64,000 nucleotides of DNA from Wenzhouxiangella sp. XN24. GTDB lineage: Bacteria; Pseudomonadota; Gammaproteobacteria; Steroidobacterales; XN24. The translations under genes were made by a program, and so were the position numbers. The notes below the pieces were generated by a model. It searched no databases. It saw only the letters and a list, made by a program, of their open reading frames with translations, and was not told the origin of the DNA. The DNA is taken from the NCBI RefSeq assembly GCF_011064545.1, contig NZ_JAAMFG010000035.1:1-64000 (forward strand), read 5' to 3'. Each line of letters starts with the position of its first letter. Position 1 is the first letter of the stretch. Positions 8,223 to 16,800 of the stretch are shown one piece after another.

Positions 8223-9394
8223 GGGTGCTGGTGCTGAATTCGGGCAGTTCGACGATCAAGTTCGGTCTCTTCGAACTGCCTGGCGAGACCCGCCTCGCAC
8301 ACGGCGTCATCGAGCGCATCGGCCAGGAGGACGCGTGCCTGCGTTACCACGATGCCGGGGGCGAGCGCACGGAGGCGCTGCCGGCGCCGGATCATGCCGC
8401 AGGCTTCGCCACCCTCCTGGAGCGGCTCGCGGCCTGCGGCCCGCCCGACGCCATCGGGCATCGCGTGGCGCATGGCGGTACCCGTTTCGGCGCGCCCGCG
8501 CGCATCACGCGCGGCGTGCTCGAGGCGATCCGCGAGATGGGCGACCTGGCGCCCCTGCACAACCCGGCGAACCTCGCGGGCATCGAGGCGGCGATGGCCG
8601 CGGCCCCGGGCGTGCCCCAGGCGGCGATCTTCGATACCGCCTTTCACCAGACGCTCCCGGAACACGCCTGGCGATACGCCGTGCCGGAGAACTGGCACGC
8701 GCGTTACGGCGTGCGTCGCTACGGCTTTCACGGCACCTCGATCCGCTACGTCAGCGGCGTGGCGAGCAGGGTCCTGGAGCGTCCGCCCGACGAGACCTCG
8801 CTGGTCGTCCTGCATCTCGGTAACGGCGCCAGCGCCACCGCGGTGCAGGGCGGGCGCAGCGTGGACACCTCGATGGGCCTGTCCACCCTGGAGGGCCTGG
8901 TCATGGGCACGCGTTGCGGCGATCTCGATCCCGCCGTGCCGGGCTATGTCGCCGCGCAATCCGGACTGGACAGCGCAGAGATCGACCGCCTGCTCCACGA
9001 GGAGAGCGGCTTGCTGGCGCTGTGCGGGGCGAGTGACATGCGCGAGATCGAGGGCCGGGCCGGCGCAGGCGATGAACGGGCGGAACTCGCCCTGGAAGTC
9101 TTCGCGCATCGCGCCAGGCGCCATGTCGGCGCCCTGGCGGCGACCCTGGGACGCTGTGATGCGCTCGTCTTCACCGGCGGGATCGGCGAACACCAGGCCG
9201 GCATGCGGGCGCGCATCTGCACGGGGCTGGAGGTGTTCGGCCTGGCGCTGGACGGCGCGAAGAACGCCGCGCCCGGACCGCTGCCGGCCGCAGTGCATGC
9301 GGCGGAGAGTCGTGTCGCGGCGCTCGTGATCGCGACGGACGAGGAGCTCGAGATCGCTCGCCAGGCCAACGCCTGCCTGGCGGACGAGGCCTGA
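8219..9394 (+). CDS. ackA: Acetate kinase
   Basis: This 391-residue cytoplasmic kinase converts acetyl phosphate and ADP to acetate and ATP. Family signatures are visible: VLVLNSGSSTIKFGLF at the N-terminus, YGFHGTSIRYV (about 170-180) with the conserved histidine, LGNGASATAV, MGLSTLEGLVMGTRCGD and FTGGIGEHQAGMR. The length matches the usual 395-400. It starts with GTG in a 4-base overlap with pta, so the pair is coupled as in most bacteria. It ends three bases before a convergent thioesterase gene, with no obvious terminator hairpin between. Confidence 0.96.
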   Translation: MRVLVLNSGSSTIKFGLFELPGETRLAHGVIERIGQEDACLRYHDAGGERTEALPAPDHAAGFATLLERLAACGPPDAIGHRVAHGGTRFGAPARITRGVLEAIREMGDLAPLHNPANLAGIEAAMAAAPGVPQAAIFDTAFHQTLPEHAWRYAVPENWHARYGVRRYGFHGTSIRYVSGVASRVLERPPDETSLVVLHLGNGASATAVQGGRSVDTSMGLSTLEGLVMGTRCGDLDPAVPGYVAAQSGLDSAEIDRLLHEESGLLALCGASDMREIEGRAGAGDERAELALEVFAHRARRHVGALAATLGRCDALVFTGGIGEHQAGMRARICTGLEVFGLALDGAKNAAPGPLPAAVHAAESRVAALVIATDEELEIARQANACLADEA

Positions 9395-9397
9395 ACG

Positions 9398-9787
9398 TCA
9401 GGCGCCCGCGTTCTCCGGGAAGATCGGCGTGGGACGACCCGTTTCGTCGATCGACACCATGGTGACTTCGGCGCTGGTCACGCGCACGTCCACGTCCCGG
9501 TTGCGCGAGCGGGCCTGCACGTCCACGCGCAGGCGGATCGAGCTGCGGCCGATGTGAATGGTCTCGGCCCACAGGCTGACGATGTCGCCGTTGTGCACCG
9601 GCTTGTGGAATTCCACCTTGTCCATGGCGATCGTGACGAACTTGCGCGGCGCCTGGCGGCTCGCCTCGACGAAGGCGGCCTGGTCGATCAGCGACATGAT
9701 CACCCCACCGAAAATCGAGCCGACCGCATTGGTGTCCTTCGGCATCATCATCATGCGGATGGCCGGTTGTTCACTGGGGGGTTTCAA
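9398..9787 (-). CDS. Acyl-CoA thioesterase, YciA-like hotdog fold
   Basis: This is a 129-residue single-hotdog thioesterase. The sequence RMMMMPKDTNAVGSIFGGVIMSLID carries the conserved D-T-N-x2-G-x-IFGG active-site loop of the YciA/BACH type, followed by the helix with QAAFVEAS. Such enzymes hydrolyse short- to medium-chain acyl-CoA esters in the cytoplasm. It is convergent with ackA. The menaquinone pathway nearby lacks a dedicated DHNA-CoA thioesterase, and a hotdog enzyme could fill that role, but this protein looks like YciA, so that is only a possibility. Confidence 0.85.
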   Translation of the reverse strand: MKPPSEQPAIRMMMMPKDTNAVGSIFGGVIMSLIDQAAFVEASRQAPRKFVTIAMDKVEFHKPVHNGDIVSLWAETIHIGRSSIRLRVDVQARSRNRDVDVRVTSAEVTMVSIDETGRPTPIFPENAGA

Positions 9788-9805
9788 GGCGCGTGCTCCG
9801 TCTGA

Positions 9806-10771
9806 TCAGGTGCGCGCCATTCTCGCCGCAATGCGGTCGGCTGAGAAGTCCGGACGGCCGCGACGCAACGTCGTCGTCGTGCTCGACAATGCCCGGTCCT
9901 TGCCGGCGCGCTTGGCCAGGTACATCGCCTGGTCAGCCTGCTCGATGAGGTAATCCGGCGCGATTCCGGCCGCACTCGTGGCGATCCCGGCACTGAACGT
10001 CAGGGTCAGTCCGTGCAGGGCCGGGCCGTCCCGCACAAGGCCCTGGATCCGCTCGACGACCCTCATCGCGCCGTCCGCGCCGGTGGCCGGGAGCAGCAGG
10101 ATGAACTCGTCGCCGCCGATGCGGAACGCGAGGTCCGACTGGCGCAGGGCGCGGGAAATCGACTGGGACACCCGGCGCAAGGCCTCATCGCCCGCGGCAT
10201 GTCCCCCGGTATCGTTGACCTGCTTGAGGCAGTCGAGGTCGATCATCACCAGCGCCATCGGCTGGCCATTGCGCTCGGCCGTCGCCAGTTCCCGCGGCAA
10301 CATCCGGTCGAGCGCCTGGCGGTTCAGCAGCCCCGTCAGCGCATCCTCGAACGCCTGTTTCTGCAACGAGGCGTGGGCCAGCGCGTTGCGTAGCGGCTGG
10401 AGCAGCAGGTCGGACAGACGGGCGAGTTCGTCACGCTCGCGCCGTCCGAAGGCCCGTTGGCGGTAGAACGCCAGGTGACCCAGTGAGTCGCCTTCCAGGT
10501 CCAGGCTGGCGGCGAAAGCCGGCTCGCCCTCGGTACCCCACTGGAGCCGATGTTCCGGGTGTTCGAAGGTCAGCCCCTCGACGGCGAAATGTTCATGCAG
10601 GCGGCTGGCGAAGGTGTCCACCACCACCTCGGGCTCGAGCGAGCGTTGCAGTTCGCGGAGCAGCTCGAGGGGCCTGGGCCGCGCGCTCGTAGTTGCCGTG
10701 GGCCGGGCGGTGCCGCGATCGCGCGCCTTCCGGGGCGGTATCGGGAGCGGGGTGGTATTGCTGGCATTCAT
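9806..10771 (-). CDS. Diguanylate cyclase (GGDEF) with N-terminal GAF-like region
   Basis: This 321-residue cytoplasmic signalling protein probably makes cyclic di-GMP from two GTP. Residues 1-30 are basic and disordered, and residues about 35-140 form a GAF-like sensory region. The C-terminal GGDEF domain runs from about 145 (DALTGLLNRQALDRML, then RIGGDEFILLLP near 225). An intact inhibitory site, RQSD, lies five residues before GGDEF, so product feedback is expected. No transmembrane helix is seen. The ATG at 10771 follows a candidate sigma-54-like promoter. The signal sensed is unknown. Confidence 0.9.
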   Translation of the reverse strand: MNASNTTPLPIPPRKARDRGTARPTATTSARPRPLELLRELQRSLEPEVVVDTFASRLHEHFAVEGLTFEHPEHRLQWGTEGEPAFAASLDLEGDSLGHLAFYRQRAFGRRERDELARLSDLLLQPLRNALAHASLQKQAFEDALTGLLNRQALDRMLPRELATAERNGQPMALVMIDLDCLKQVNDTGGHAAGDEALRRVSQSISRALRQSDLAFRIGGDEFILLLPATGADGAMRVVERIQGLVRDGPALHGLTLTFSAGIATSAAGIAPDYLIEQADQAMYLAKRAGKDRALSSTTTTLRRGRPDFSADRIAARMART

Positions 10772-10809
10772 GGCACGGGCATCCTGCGAGTGAACTGTGC
10801 AGAGCAGGA

Positions 10810-10825
10810 TGCGAATATCATGCCA
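10810..10825 (-). promoter_or_regulatory. Candidate sigma-54-type promoter for the diguanylate cyclase gene
   Basis: On the minus strand the sequence TGGCATGATATTCGCA matches the -24/-12 consensus TGGCAC-N5-TTGCA at all but two defined positions, with exact spacing. It lies about 40 bases before the ATG at 10771, which leaves a plausible leader. An AT-rich block at about 10845-10865, upstream, could serve an activator or IHF. No sigma-54 activator gene is present in the window. Confidence 0.35.
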
Positions 10826-10969
10826 AAATCGGTCACATGCGTATAAGCTATTGTTATTTTTATTGTTCCTACCGATGCGCCAAGATCGGCCGGCGCCGGG
10901 AATCTCCCGTCGGTGGTGCGGGAAAGCTCCGCGGCGGCCGCAGCGTCAATTAATTGCCGCGCGCGGCCC

Positions 10970-11815
10970 TCAGTCCGTGAGGCCGAGACTTAAGCGCGTG
11001 GCTTCCCGGCCGGCCCAGATCGCACCGATCTCTTCGGGGCCGAGACCCACGGCGCGGAAAGTCCGGCGCTGCGCCAGTTCCTCGAGCGCGGCGGCATCCG
11101 GCTCGGCATCGAGCGCGTTGAGGGCGAGCGCTGCCCGCAACACATAGGTCATGACGCCGCAGGGCTGGCCTTCGTCCTCGGCCTGGTGCGCGACCGCTTC
11201 CGCCGCCTCGGCCGGAAGTCCCCAGGATTCCACGATCGCCTGCGCGACGTTCGTGTGCCAGCTGTCCACGAGTTCCTGCAGGACGACCGGGGAATCGAAC
11301 AGGGTCGGATGATCGTCCGCGCGGCTGTAAAGGTAGATCCGGCCGATGTTGTGGATGAGCCCCACGATCAATGCTTCGTCCGGCTTGGCCTGCCTGCTGC
11401 GTTCCGCCACGAGATGGCACGTCGCCGCCACCCGGAGGCCGATCGCCCACTCTTTCTCGAGCAATTTCTTGCTCCGGCCCAGGTCCTTGTGGCTTTTCAA
11501 CTGCTGCATGGCGAAGCGTACGGCCAGCACCTGCACCTTGCTCGCACCGATGCGCGGGATCGCGACCTTCAGGTCCAGGGTTTCCTTGCCGGAGCGGCGG
11601 AAGACGACGGAATTGGCCATGGTGAGAATGGAGCCCGCCAGTGCCGGCTCGGTGCCGGCGAGCTTGGCGAGGCGCGGCACGTCGAAGCCGGGTTTCGCCA
11701 GCTCGTTGCGCAGCCGTACCACGGCGCGCGGCAGCGAGGGCAGTTCGACCTGGCCCGCCGACAGTTCCGCGGCGAGGTTCTGCACGATGGCAAAGGCTTC
11801 TGCGTTGACGTTCAT
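10970..11815 (-). CDS. HDOD domain signalling protein
   Basis: This 281-residue protein is made almost entirely of an HDOD domain, an HD-fold relative that usually lacks catalytic residues and acts in signalling or output control. The hallmark N-terminal region is visible (LPSLPRAVVRLRNEL, LAKLAGTEPALAGSILTMANS), then the AIPRIG segment and VGLIHNIGRIYLY, where the HD pair of true phosphohydrolases is replaced by HN. The ATG at 11815 overlaps the stop of menD by one base (TGATG), so it is translated with the menaquinone genes. No partner output domain is present. Its role in that operon is unknown. Confidence 0.85.
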   Translation of the reverse strand: MNVNAEAFAIVQNLAAELSAGQVELPSLPRAVVRLRNELAKPGFDVPRLAKLAGTEPALAGSILTMANSVVFRRSGKETLDLKVAIPRIGASKVQVLAVRFAMQQLKSHKDLGRSKKLLEKEWAIGLRVAATCHLVAERSRQAKPDEALIVGLIHNIGRIYLYSRADDHPTLFDSPVVLQELVDSWHTNVAQAIVESWGLPAEAAEAVAHQAEDEGQPCGVMTYVLRAALALNALDAEPDAAALEELAQRRTFRAVGLGPEEIGAIWAGREATRLSLGLTD

Positions 11816-13533
11816 CAGGATCTCCCGGCTTTCGAGCCGCAGGTCTGGCTATTCCACCACGCCAGGCGTCCGGCGTGGCTGTCGGCGCGCTGGACGACGA
11901 ATTCGAGTACGGCGCCGCGGCCGGTTGCGAGGGCGCTCAATATAGCGGTTTCCAGGTCGGCGGCTGCATCCAGTCGTACATGAGGCAGTTCGAACAGTGC
12001 CGCTGCACGGCCGATATCGATGCCCGGCGGCGTCAGCCAGAGTGCGTCGAACTCGGGCAGGCCGGCCTGCGGCAACTGGCCGAATATGGCCCCCCCGCCG
12101 TTGTTGACCACGATCACCACCAGGGGGCGGTCACGGCACAGCGAGAGGGCGTTCAGGTCGTGGAACAGGGCGAGATCGCCCACGACCGCGATCGTGGCCC
12201 GCCCGCAGCCAGCGGCGACACCGGCCGCAGTGGAGATGTTGCCGTCGATGCCGCTGACGCCGCGATTGGCGTACAGCGGCAACGGGGCCGCGCGCCGCGG
12301 CAGGAAACTGTCGAAATCGCGCACCACCAGCGAGTTCGCGACGAATACCGGCGTCTCCGGCGGTGCCGCGGCGGCGATCGCCTGCACGAGCGCCGCCTCC
12401 GCCGGCGGCGTCGGGAGGGCGCGCAGCGCCTCGAGCGCCGCGACTTCCCGGCGATCGAGGGCGTCCCAGGCGGCCGCTCGCAGCCCCGCCCGCGACACGG
12501 CGGCAGCGAGGGCCGAAAGGCTCGCCGCGGGCTCGCCGAGCAGCACCGTCCCGGCCGCGCGCAAAGGATCCGCCCAGTCGGTGCTGCCGGCGAGCAGCAC
12601 GGTGTCGGGGCAGCGCGCCGCCCATTGCTCGACGAATCGCGACACCGGCGGCTGTCCGACGCGGATCAGCCAGTCCGGGCGCGGCGCCGCGGGATCGCGA
12701 AGAAAGGCGTCCGCGGCACAGAGAATCCGGGCATCTGCGGGTTGCCCGGCACGCAGTCCCGACAGCGGGTCGGCCAGCACCGCGCAGTCCAGCGTGCGAG
12801 CCAGTGCCACGATGGCGGCCGCGGCCGGATCGCCGGGCGCCAGGCGACCGGCGAGGATCGCGCCCCGGCGTCCCGCGAGGCTCGCCGCTATCGTCCCGAG
12901 CGCGGCGAGATCCGGCGTCATGCGCTCGGGCGCATGCACGCCCGCGCGGCCTGGCGACCACGCCGGGCAACTCGCCGGATCGGCGGCCACCAGCGGTTCC
13001 CTGAACGCCGCATTGATATGCACCGGGCCCGGCTGCGGCCACATGCAGGCCGCCGCCGCCCGGCGCCCGACATCATGCGCGTGTCCGATCGTGGCTTCCG
13101 CGTGCAGCGTGAACCGGGCGCGCGCATGAGCCGCGAACAGGCTGCCTTGGTCGGTGGCCTGGTTGGCGCCGCACCCCAGCAACTCGGCCGGGCGGTCCGC
13201 GCTGATCAGGACGAGCGGCTGGCGGTCTTCGCAGGCCTCGACGGCGGCGGGCAGCCAGTGGGCCGGCGCCGACCCCGAAGTGGCGACCAGGCCCGTCGGC
13301 CGTCCCGTCGCGCGCGCGAGGCCGAGTGCGAAGAATGCCGCGGAGCGCTCGTCGGCGATGACATGGACGCGCAGCGCGGTGCCGCGCGCCGCGGCCAGGG
13401 CAAGCGGGGTGGAACGGGATCCCGGGGAAACGACGATGGCCTCGAGACCGGTGGCACCGAGTCCGTCCAGCAGCGCCACAGCGCGCGCGTAGGCTGCCTC
13501 GGCGGTTCCGCCGGCCGCCTCCCGCTCAGTCAA
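11815..13533 (-). CDS. menD: 2-succinyl-5-enolpyruvyl-6-hydroxy-3-cyclohexene-1-carboxylate synthase (SEPHCHC synthase)
   Basis: This 572-residue thiamine-diphosphate enzyme condenses isochorismate with 2-oxoglutarate in menaquinone synthesis. The catalytic glutamate lies in VIADERSAAFFALG, the phosphate-binding region is VATSGSAPAHWLPAAVEA, and the ThDP/Mg motif is GDLALFHDLNAL...VNNGGGAIF in the C-terminal domain. The chosen start is the TTG at 13533, which overlaps the menF stop by 8 bases and has GAGG nine bases upstream; no ATG or better start lies in frame nearby. Length agrees with the family (about 556-580). The final base is shared with the HDOD gene's ATG. Confidence 0.92.
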   Translation of the reverse strand: MTEREAAGGTAEAAYARAVALLDGLGATGLEAIVVSPGSRSTPLALAAARGTALRVHVIADERSAAFFALGLARATGRPTGLVATSGSAPAHWLPAAVEACEDRQPLVLISADRPAELLGCGANQATDQGSLFAAHARARFTLHAEATIGHAHDVGRRAAAACMWPQPGPVHINAAFREPLVAADPASCPAWSPGRAGVHAPERMTPDLAALGTIAASLAGRRGAILAGRLAPGDPAAAAIVALARTLDCAVLADPLSGLRAGQPADARILCAADAFLRDPAAPRPDWLIRVGQPPVSRFVEQWAARCPDTVLLAGSTDWADPLRAAGTVLLGEPAASLSALAAAVSRAGLRAAAWDALDRREVAALEALRALPTPPAEAALVQAIAAAAPPETPVFVANSLVVRDFDSFLPRRAAPLPLYANRGVSGIDGNISTAAGVAAGCGRATIAVVGDLALFHDLNALSLCRDRPLVVIVVNNGGGAIFGQLPQAGLPEFDALWLTPPGIDIGRAAALFELPHVRLDAAADLETAILSALATGRGAVLEFVVQRADSHAGRLAWWNSQTCGSKAGRS

Positions 13534-14917
13534 CGGCCAGCGCCTCGAGCATCGCCTGCAGCTTCCAGCCAGTTTCCCGCAGTTCCTGTTCCGGGTCGGA
13601 TCCGGCGACGATGCCGGCGCCTGCATAGAGGCTCGCCTGGCGGTCACGCAAGGTCGCACAGCGCAGCGCGACCCAGATGTCGCCGCCGCTGTCGTCCAGC
13701 CAGCCCACCCCCCCGGTGTACCAGCCACGGTCGGCCTCGCCGTGGTGTCGCAGCCAGTCCAGGGCCAGCGCGCGGGGTGCGCCGCCGACCGCGGGCGTGG
13801 GATGCATGCGCTCGAGCAGTTCGAACACCCCGACCTCCGGCTTGACCCGCCCGTGCACATGACTGGCGAGGTGCTGCACGTTCGGCAGCCGCAACAGCGC
13901 GGGCGCATGGGACGCCACCAGGGCGGTGCACAGTGGCTCCAGTGCACTGAGGATCTCCCGCACCACCACCGCGTGTTCCGCCAGTTCCTTCGGATCGCCG
14001 AGCAGGCCGCCGCCCAGCAACTGGTCGGCATCGTCACAGGTGGCGCGCGGCGCGGAACCGGCCAGCGCGTCGGCGACGACGAGGCCGTGCTCGAGGCCGA
14101 GCAGTCGCTCCGGCGAGGCGCCGACGAGGCTCGTGCCGTCGCGGCGCACCGCGAACACGGTGGCTTCCTGGTAGCGCGCCGCGAGCCACTCGAGAATGTG
14201 GCCGAGGTTCGGACACGCGGCGAGCTCGAGATCCACACGGCGTGTCAGCACCAGTTTCTCGAGTGGCGGAGACTGGATCGCCGCCAGGGCGTGGCGCACG
14301 CGCGCCGCCCAGTCGGGGTCTTCCATGGAAAATGTCGCCGGCGCGGCCGATCGCGGCGGAGGCGCCATGCCCAGCGTGTCGGGTGACGCCGCCGCGAACA
14401 ACTCGCGCGCGGTGCGGGCCCATGTCGCGACCAGTGCCTCCGGCGGCTCGTCACACCGCCCGTTGAAATGCATCAGGGTCGTGTTGCCGCGACGCTCGGC
14501 GATCACGCGGGGCACCGACAACAAGGCGTTGGGCAGTGTTTCGCCGTGGGAATCCGGGCTGAAGGCGAAGCCGAGGAAGGCCCCGCGCAGCGGTACGCTG
14601 CCGTCGAGGCTCCCCGCATGCCAGTCGGCCACCAGCGCGCGGTGGGCCGACGCAAGAGCGCGGAAACGGTCGTTACCTTCGCTTTCGGTTTCCCAGGCGC
14701 TGCCGGCGCCGACGCGAAAGTGGTGCTCGCCGCTGCGACCCCACCAGACGGCGGGACCGGTGGCCGGCAGCGCGGGACTGCCGGGAAAATCGTGCGCCCG
14801 CAGCGCCAGGCTCACGAAACGCTTGCCGGAGGCGTGCGCCAGCCCCCTGGCGAGCCGGTCCGGCAGCTCGTCGAGGAAGGCATCTTGCTGGTGTGCTTCG
14901 AGGGAAGTGGAATCCAC
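13526..14917 (-). CDS. menF: Isochorismate synthase
   Basis: This 463-residue chorismate-utilising enzyme makes isochorismate, the first committed step of menaquinone synthesis. The conserved C-terminal domain shows KLVLTRRVDLEL, VGASPERLLGLEHG, LAGSAPRA, KELAEHAVVVREIL, HLASHVHGRV, LLERMHPTPAVGGAPR, GWYTGGVGWLD and YAGAGIVAGSDPEQEL, all typical of MenF/EntC. The N-terminal half is less conserved, as usual. The start is a GTG at 14917. An entC-type siderophore role is unlikely because menD follows directly with an 8-base overlap. Confidence 0.92.
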   Translation of the reverse strand: MDSTSLEAHQQDAFLDELPDRLARGLAHASGKRFVSLALRAHDFPGSPALPATGPAVWWGRSGEHHFRVGAGSAWETESEGNDRFRALASAHRALVADWHAGSLDGSVPLRGAFLGFAFSPDSHGETLPNALLSVPRVIAERRGNTTLMHFNGRCDEPPEALVATWARTARELFAAASPDTLGMAPPPRSAAPATFSMEDPDWAARVRHALAAIQSPPLEKLVLTRRVDLELAACPNLGHILEWLAARYQEATVFAVRRDGTSLVGASPERLLGLEHGLVVADALAGSAPRATCDDADQLLGGGLLGDPKELAEHAVVVREILSALEPLCTALVASHAPALLRLPNVQHLASHVHGRVKPEVGVFELLERMHPTPAVGGAPRALALDWLRHHGEADRGWYTGGVGWLDDSGGDIWVALRCATLRDRQASLYAGAGIVAGSDPEQELRETGWKLQAMLEALAVD

Positions 14918-15002
14918 GGTTTTCCGGCCGTTCTGGACCGCGAAAGTGTAGCACGCAGACTCGGGGACGCTCGCGCGGCGGGCGCGATGCCTGCGCTACA
15001 GG

Positions 15003-15030
15003 TAGACGGCGTTCCGGCCCGAAGTACAAT
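15003..15030 (+). promoter_or_regulatory. Possible promoter of menB-menA-menC
   Basis: TACAAT at 15025-15030 resembles a -10 box (5 of 6 match). TAGACG at 15003-15008, 16 bases upstream, is a weaker -35. It lies 33 bases before menB in the 145-base divergent gap with menF. An imperfect inverted pair in the gap, TAGCACGCAG at about 14949 and CTGCGCTA at about 14991, could be an operator for both directions. Confidence 0.3.
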
Positions 15031-15062
15031 GTCCCACTTCCGCCCAGCAGGCTGACGTAAAA

Positions 15063-15884
15063 ATGGATTGGACAAAGGTCCCGGATCTCGGCTTCGAAGA
15101 CGTGCTCTACCAGCATTCCGCAGGGATCGCACGGATCTCGATCAATCGCCCGGAGGTGCACAACGCTTTCCGGCCGGAAACCGTGATGGAGTTGCAGCGC
15201 GCGTTCACCCATGCACATCACGATCCGTCCATCGGCGTCATCATCCTGACCGGCGAAGGCGGCAAGGCGTTCTGTTCGGGCGGCGACCAGCGCGTTCGCG
15301 GCGAGCAGGGGGGCTACAAGGACGCCACCGGCACCCAGCATCTCAACGTCCTCGATCTGCAGATGCAGATTCGCCGTTTGCCCAAGCCGGTCGTGGCGAT
15401 GGTGGCGGGCTGGGCCATCGGCGGCGGGCACGTCCTGCATCTCGTCTGCGACCTGTCGATCGCCGCGGACAACGCGCGTTTCGGCCAGACCGGGCCGATC
15501 GTCGGGAGCTTCGATGCCGGACTCGGCGCCGGACTGCTGGCGCGCACCATCGGCATGAAGAAAGCCAAGGAGATCTGGTTCCTGTGCCGCCAGTACGATG
15601 CTGCGCAGGCTCTGGACATGGGTCTCGTCAATACGGTGGTGCCGCTGGAGCGGCTCGAGGCGGAGACCGTGGAGTGGTGCCGGCGGATGCTGGAGCTGTC
15701 GCCCACCGCCCTGCGCATGCTGAAAGCGGCGTTCAATGCCGACACCGACGGGCTGGCGGGCATCCAGGAGCTGGCCGGCAACGCCACCGCCATGTTCTAC
15801 ATGACCGAGGAAGGACAGGAAGGCCGGAACGCATTCCTCGAGAAACGCCCGCCGGACTTCGGCCGTTTCCCGCGCCGCCCCTGA
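15063..15884 (+). CDS. menB: 1,4-dihydroxy-2-naphthoyl-CoA synthase
   Basis: This 273-residue crotonase-fold enzyme closes the second ring, converting o-succinylbenzoyl-CoA to 1,4-dihydroxy-2-naphthoyl-CoA. The oxyanion-hole and substrate motifs are intact: [77 protein letters not shown] and the C-terminal [16 protein letters not shown]. The similarity to the enterobacterial enzyme is very high over the last 120 residues. It retains glycine after QT in the bicarbonate-binding loop, as in the bicarbonate-dependent MenB type. It heads menB-menA-menC, divergent from menF. Confidence 0.97.
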   Translation: MDWTKVPDLGFEDVLYQHSAGIARISINRPEVHNAFRPETVMELQRAFTHAHHDPSIGVIILTGEGGKAFCSGGDQRVRGEQGGYKDATGTQHLNVLDLQMQIRRLPKPVVAMVAGWAIGGGHVLHLVCDLSIAADNARFGQTGPIVGSFDAGLGAGLLARTIGMKKAKEIWFLCRQYDAAQALDMGLVNTVVPLERLEAETVEWCRRMLELSPTALRMLKAAFNADTDGLAGIQELAGNATAMFYMTEEGQEGRNAFLEKRPPDFGRFPRRP

Positions 15885-15888
15885 GACC

Positions 15889-16800
15889 GTGACGGCCTCG
15901 TCCGCGTCCGACGCGCTGCGCCACTGGCTGACCGCGATCCGGCCCCGGACCTTGCCGGTGGCGGTCGTGCCCGTGATCGTCGGCACGGCCCTGGCGTGGC
16001 GGGATACCGATGCGCTCTCCGGGACGATATTCGCCGCAACCGTGATCGCCGCGTTGTTGATCCAGGTGGCGACCAACCTGCACAACGACGTCAGCGACTT
16101 CGAGCGCGGCGCCGACGATCCGGGCACCCGGCTGGGCCCGCGCCGGGCCACTGCCGAAGGCTGGCTGACGGCCGGCGCCGTGCGGCGCGGTGCGGCCCTG
16201 GCCTTCGCCGGCGCCGGTCTCGTCGGCCTCTGGCTCGCGTGGCAGGGCGGCTGGCCGATCCTCGCCATCGGCGTGGCGTCGATCGCCTGTGCATGGGGTT
16301 ACAGCGGCGGCGCCAAGCCGATCGCCTACTCGAGCCTCGGGGAGCTGTTCGTCTGGCTGTTCTTCGGCGTCGCAGCGGTGGCCGGCAGCTATTACCTGCA
16401 GACCGGGCGTTTCGACTCGACCGCGCTGACGGCCGGCGCGCTGCTGGGCCTGCCGGCCGCGGCCGTGCTCGTGGTCAACAACTATCGTGACCGCGACAAC
16501 GATCGGCGGGCCGGGCGACGGACCTTTGCGGTGGTGTTCGGCCCACGCGCCAGTCGTATCGAGTACGGCGTACTGCTGTTGGCGCCGTTCCTCGCGTTGC
16601 CCGTGCTCGCGCTCGCCGCGGGTCCCGGCTGGTGGCTCGGGCTGCTGGCGCTGCCCTGGGCCGCCCGGCTCGTGTACCGTTTCGTGACCCTGCCCCCGGG
16701 GCCCGTGTTCAATGAACTGCTGGCCGACACGGCGCGGCTGCAACTCGTCCTCGGTGCCCTGATCTGCGCGGGATTGTTCGTCGGTGGCCTGCGTGGCTGA
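15889..16800 (+). CDS. menA: 1,4-dihydroxy-2-naphthoate polyprenyltransferase
   Basis: This 303-residue inner-membrane prenyltransferase of the UbiA family attaches the isoprenoid chain to dihydroxynaphthoate, releasing CO2. Both acidic motifs are present: NLHNDVSDFERGADD near residue 60-75 and NNYRDRDNDRRAGRRT near 200-215, separated by about eight hydrophobic helices. It starts with GTG four bases after menB and overlaps menC at its 3' end. Its prenyl substrate would come from the dxs/ispA pathway encoded at 56-59 kb plus a longer-chain synthase not seen here. Confidence 0.93.
   Translation: MTASSASDALRHWLTAIRPRTLPVAVVPVIVGTALAWRDTDALSGTIFAATVIAALLIQVATNLHNDVSDFERGADDPGTRLGPRRATAEGWLTAGAVRRGAALAFAGAGLVGLWLAWQGGWPILAIGVASIACAWGYSGGAKPIAYSSLGELFVWLFFGVAAVAGSYYLQTGRFDSTALTAGALLGLPAAAVLVVNNYRDRDNDRRAGRRTFAVVFGPRASRIEYGVLLLAPFLALPVLALAAGPGWWLGLLALPWAARLVYRFVTLPPGPVFNELLADTARLQLVLGALICAGLFVGGLRG

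Noticed and set aside
15889-15892. A separate coding frame overlapping menB's end (15068-15892)
   Set aside because: It is the +1-shifted shadow of menB with arginine-rich composition.
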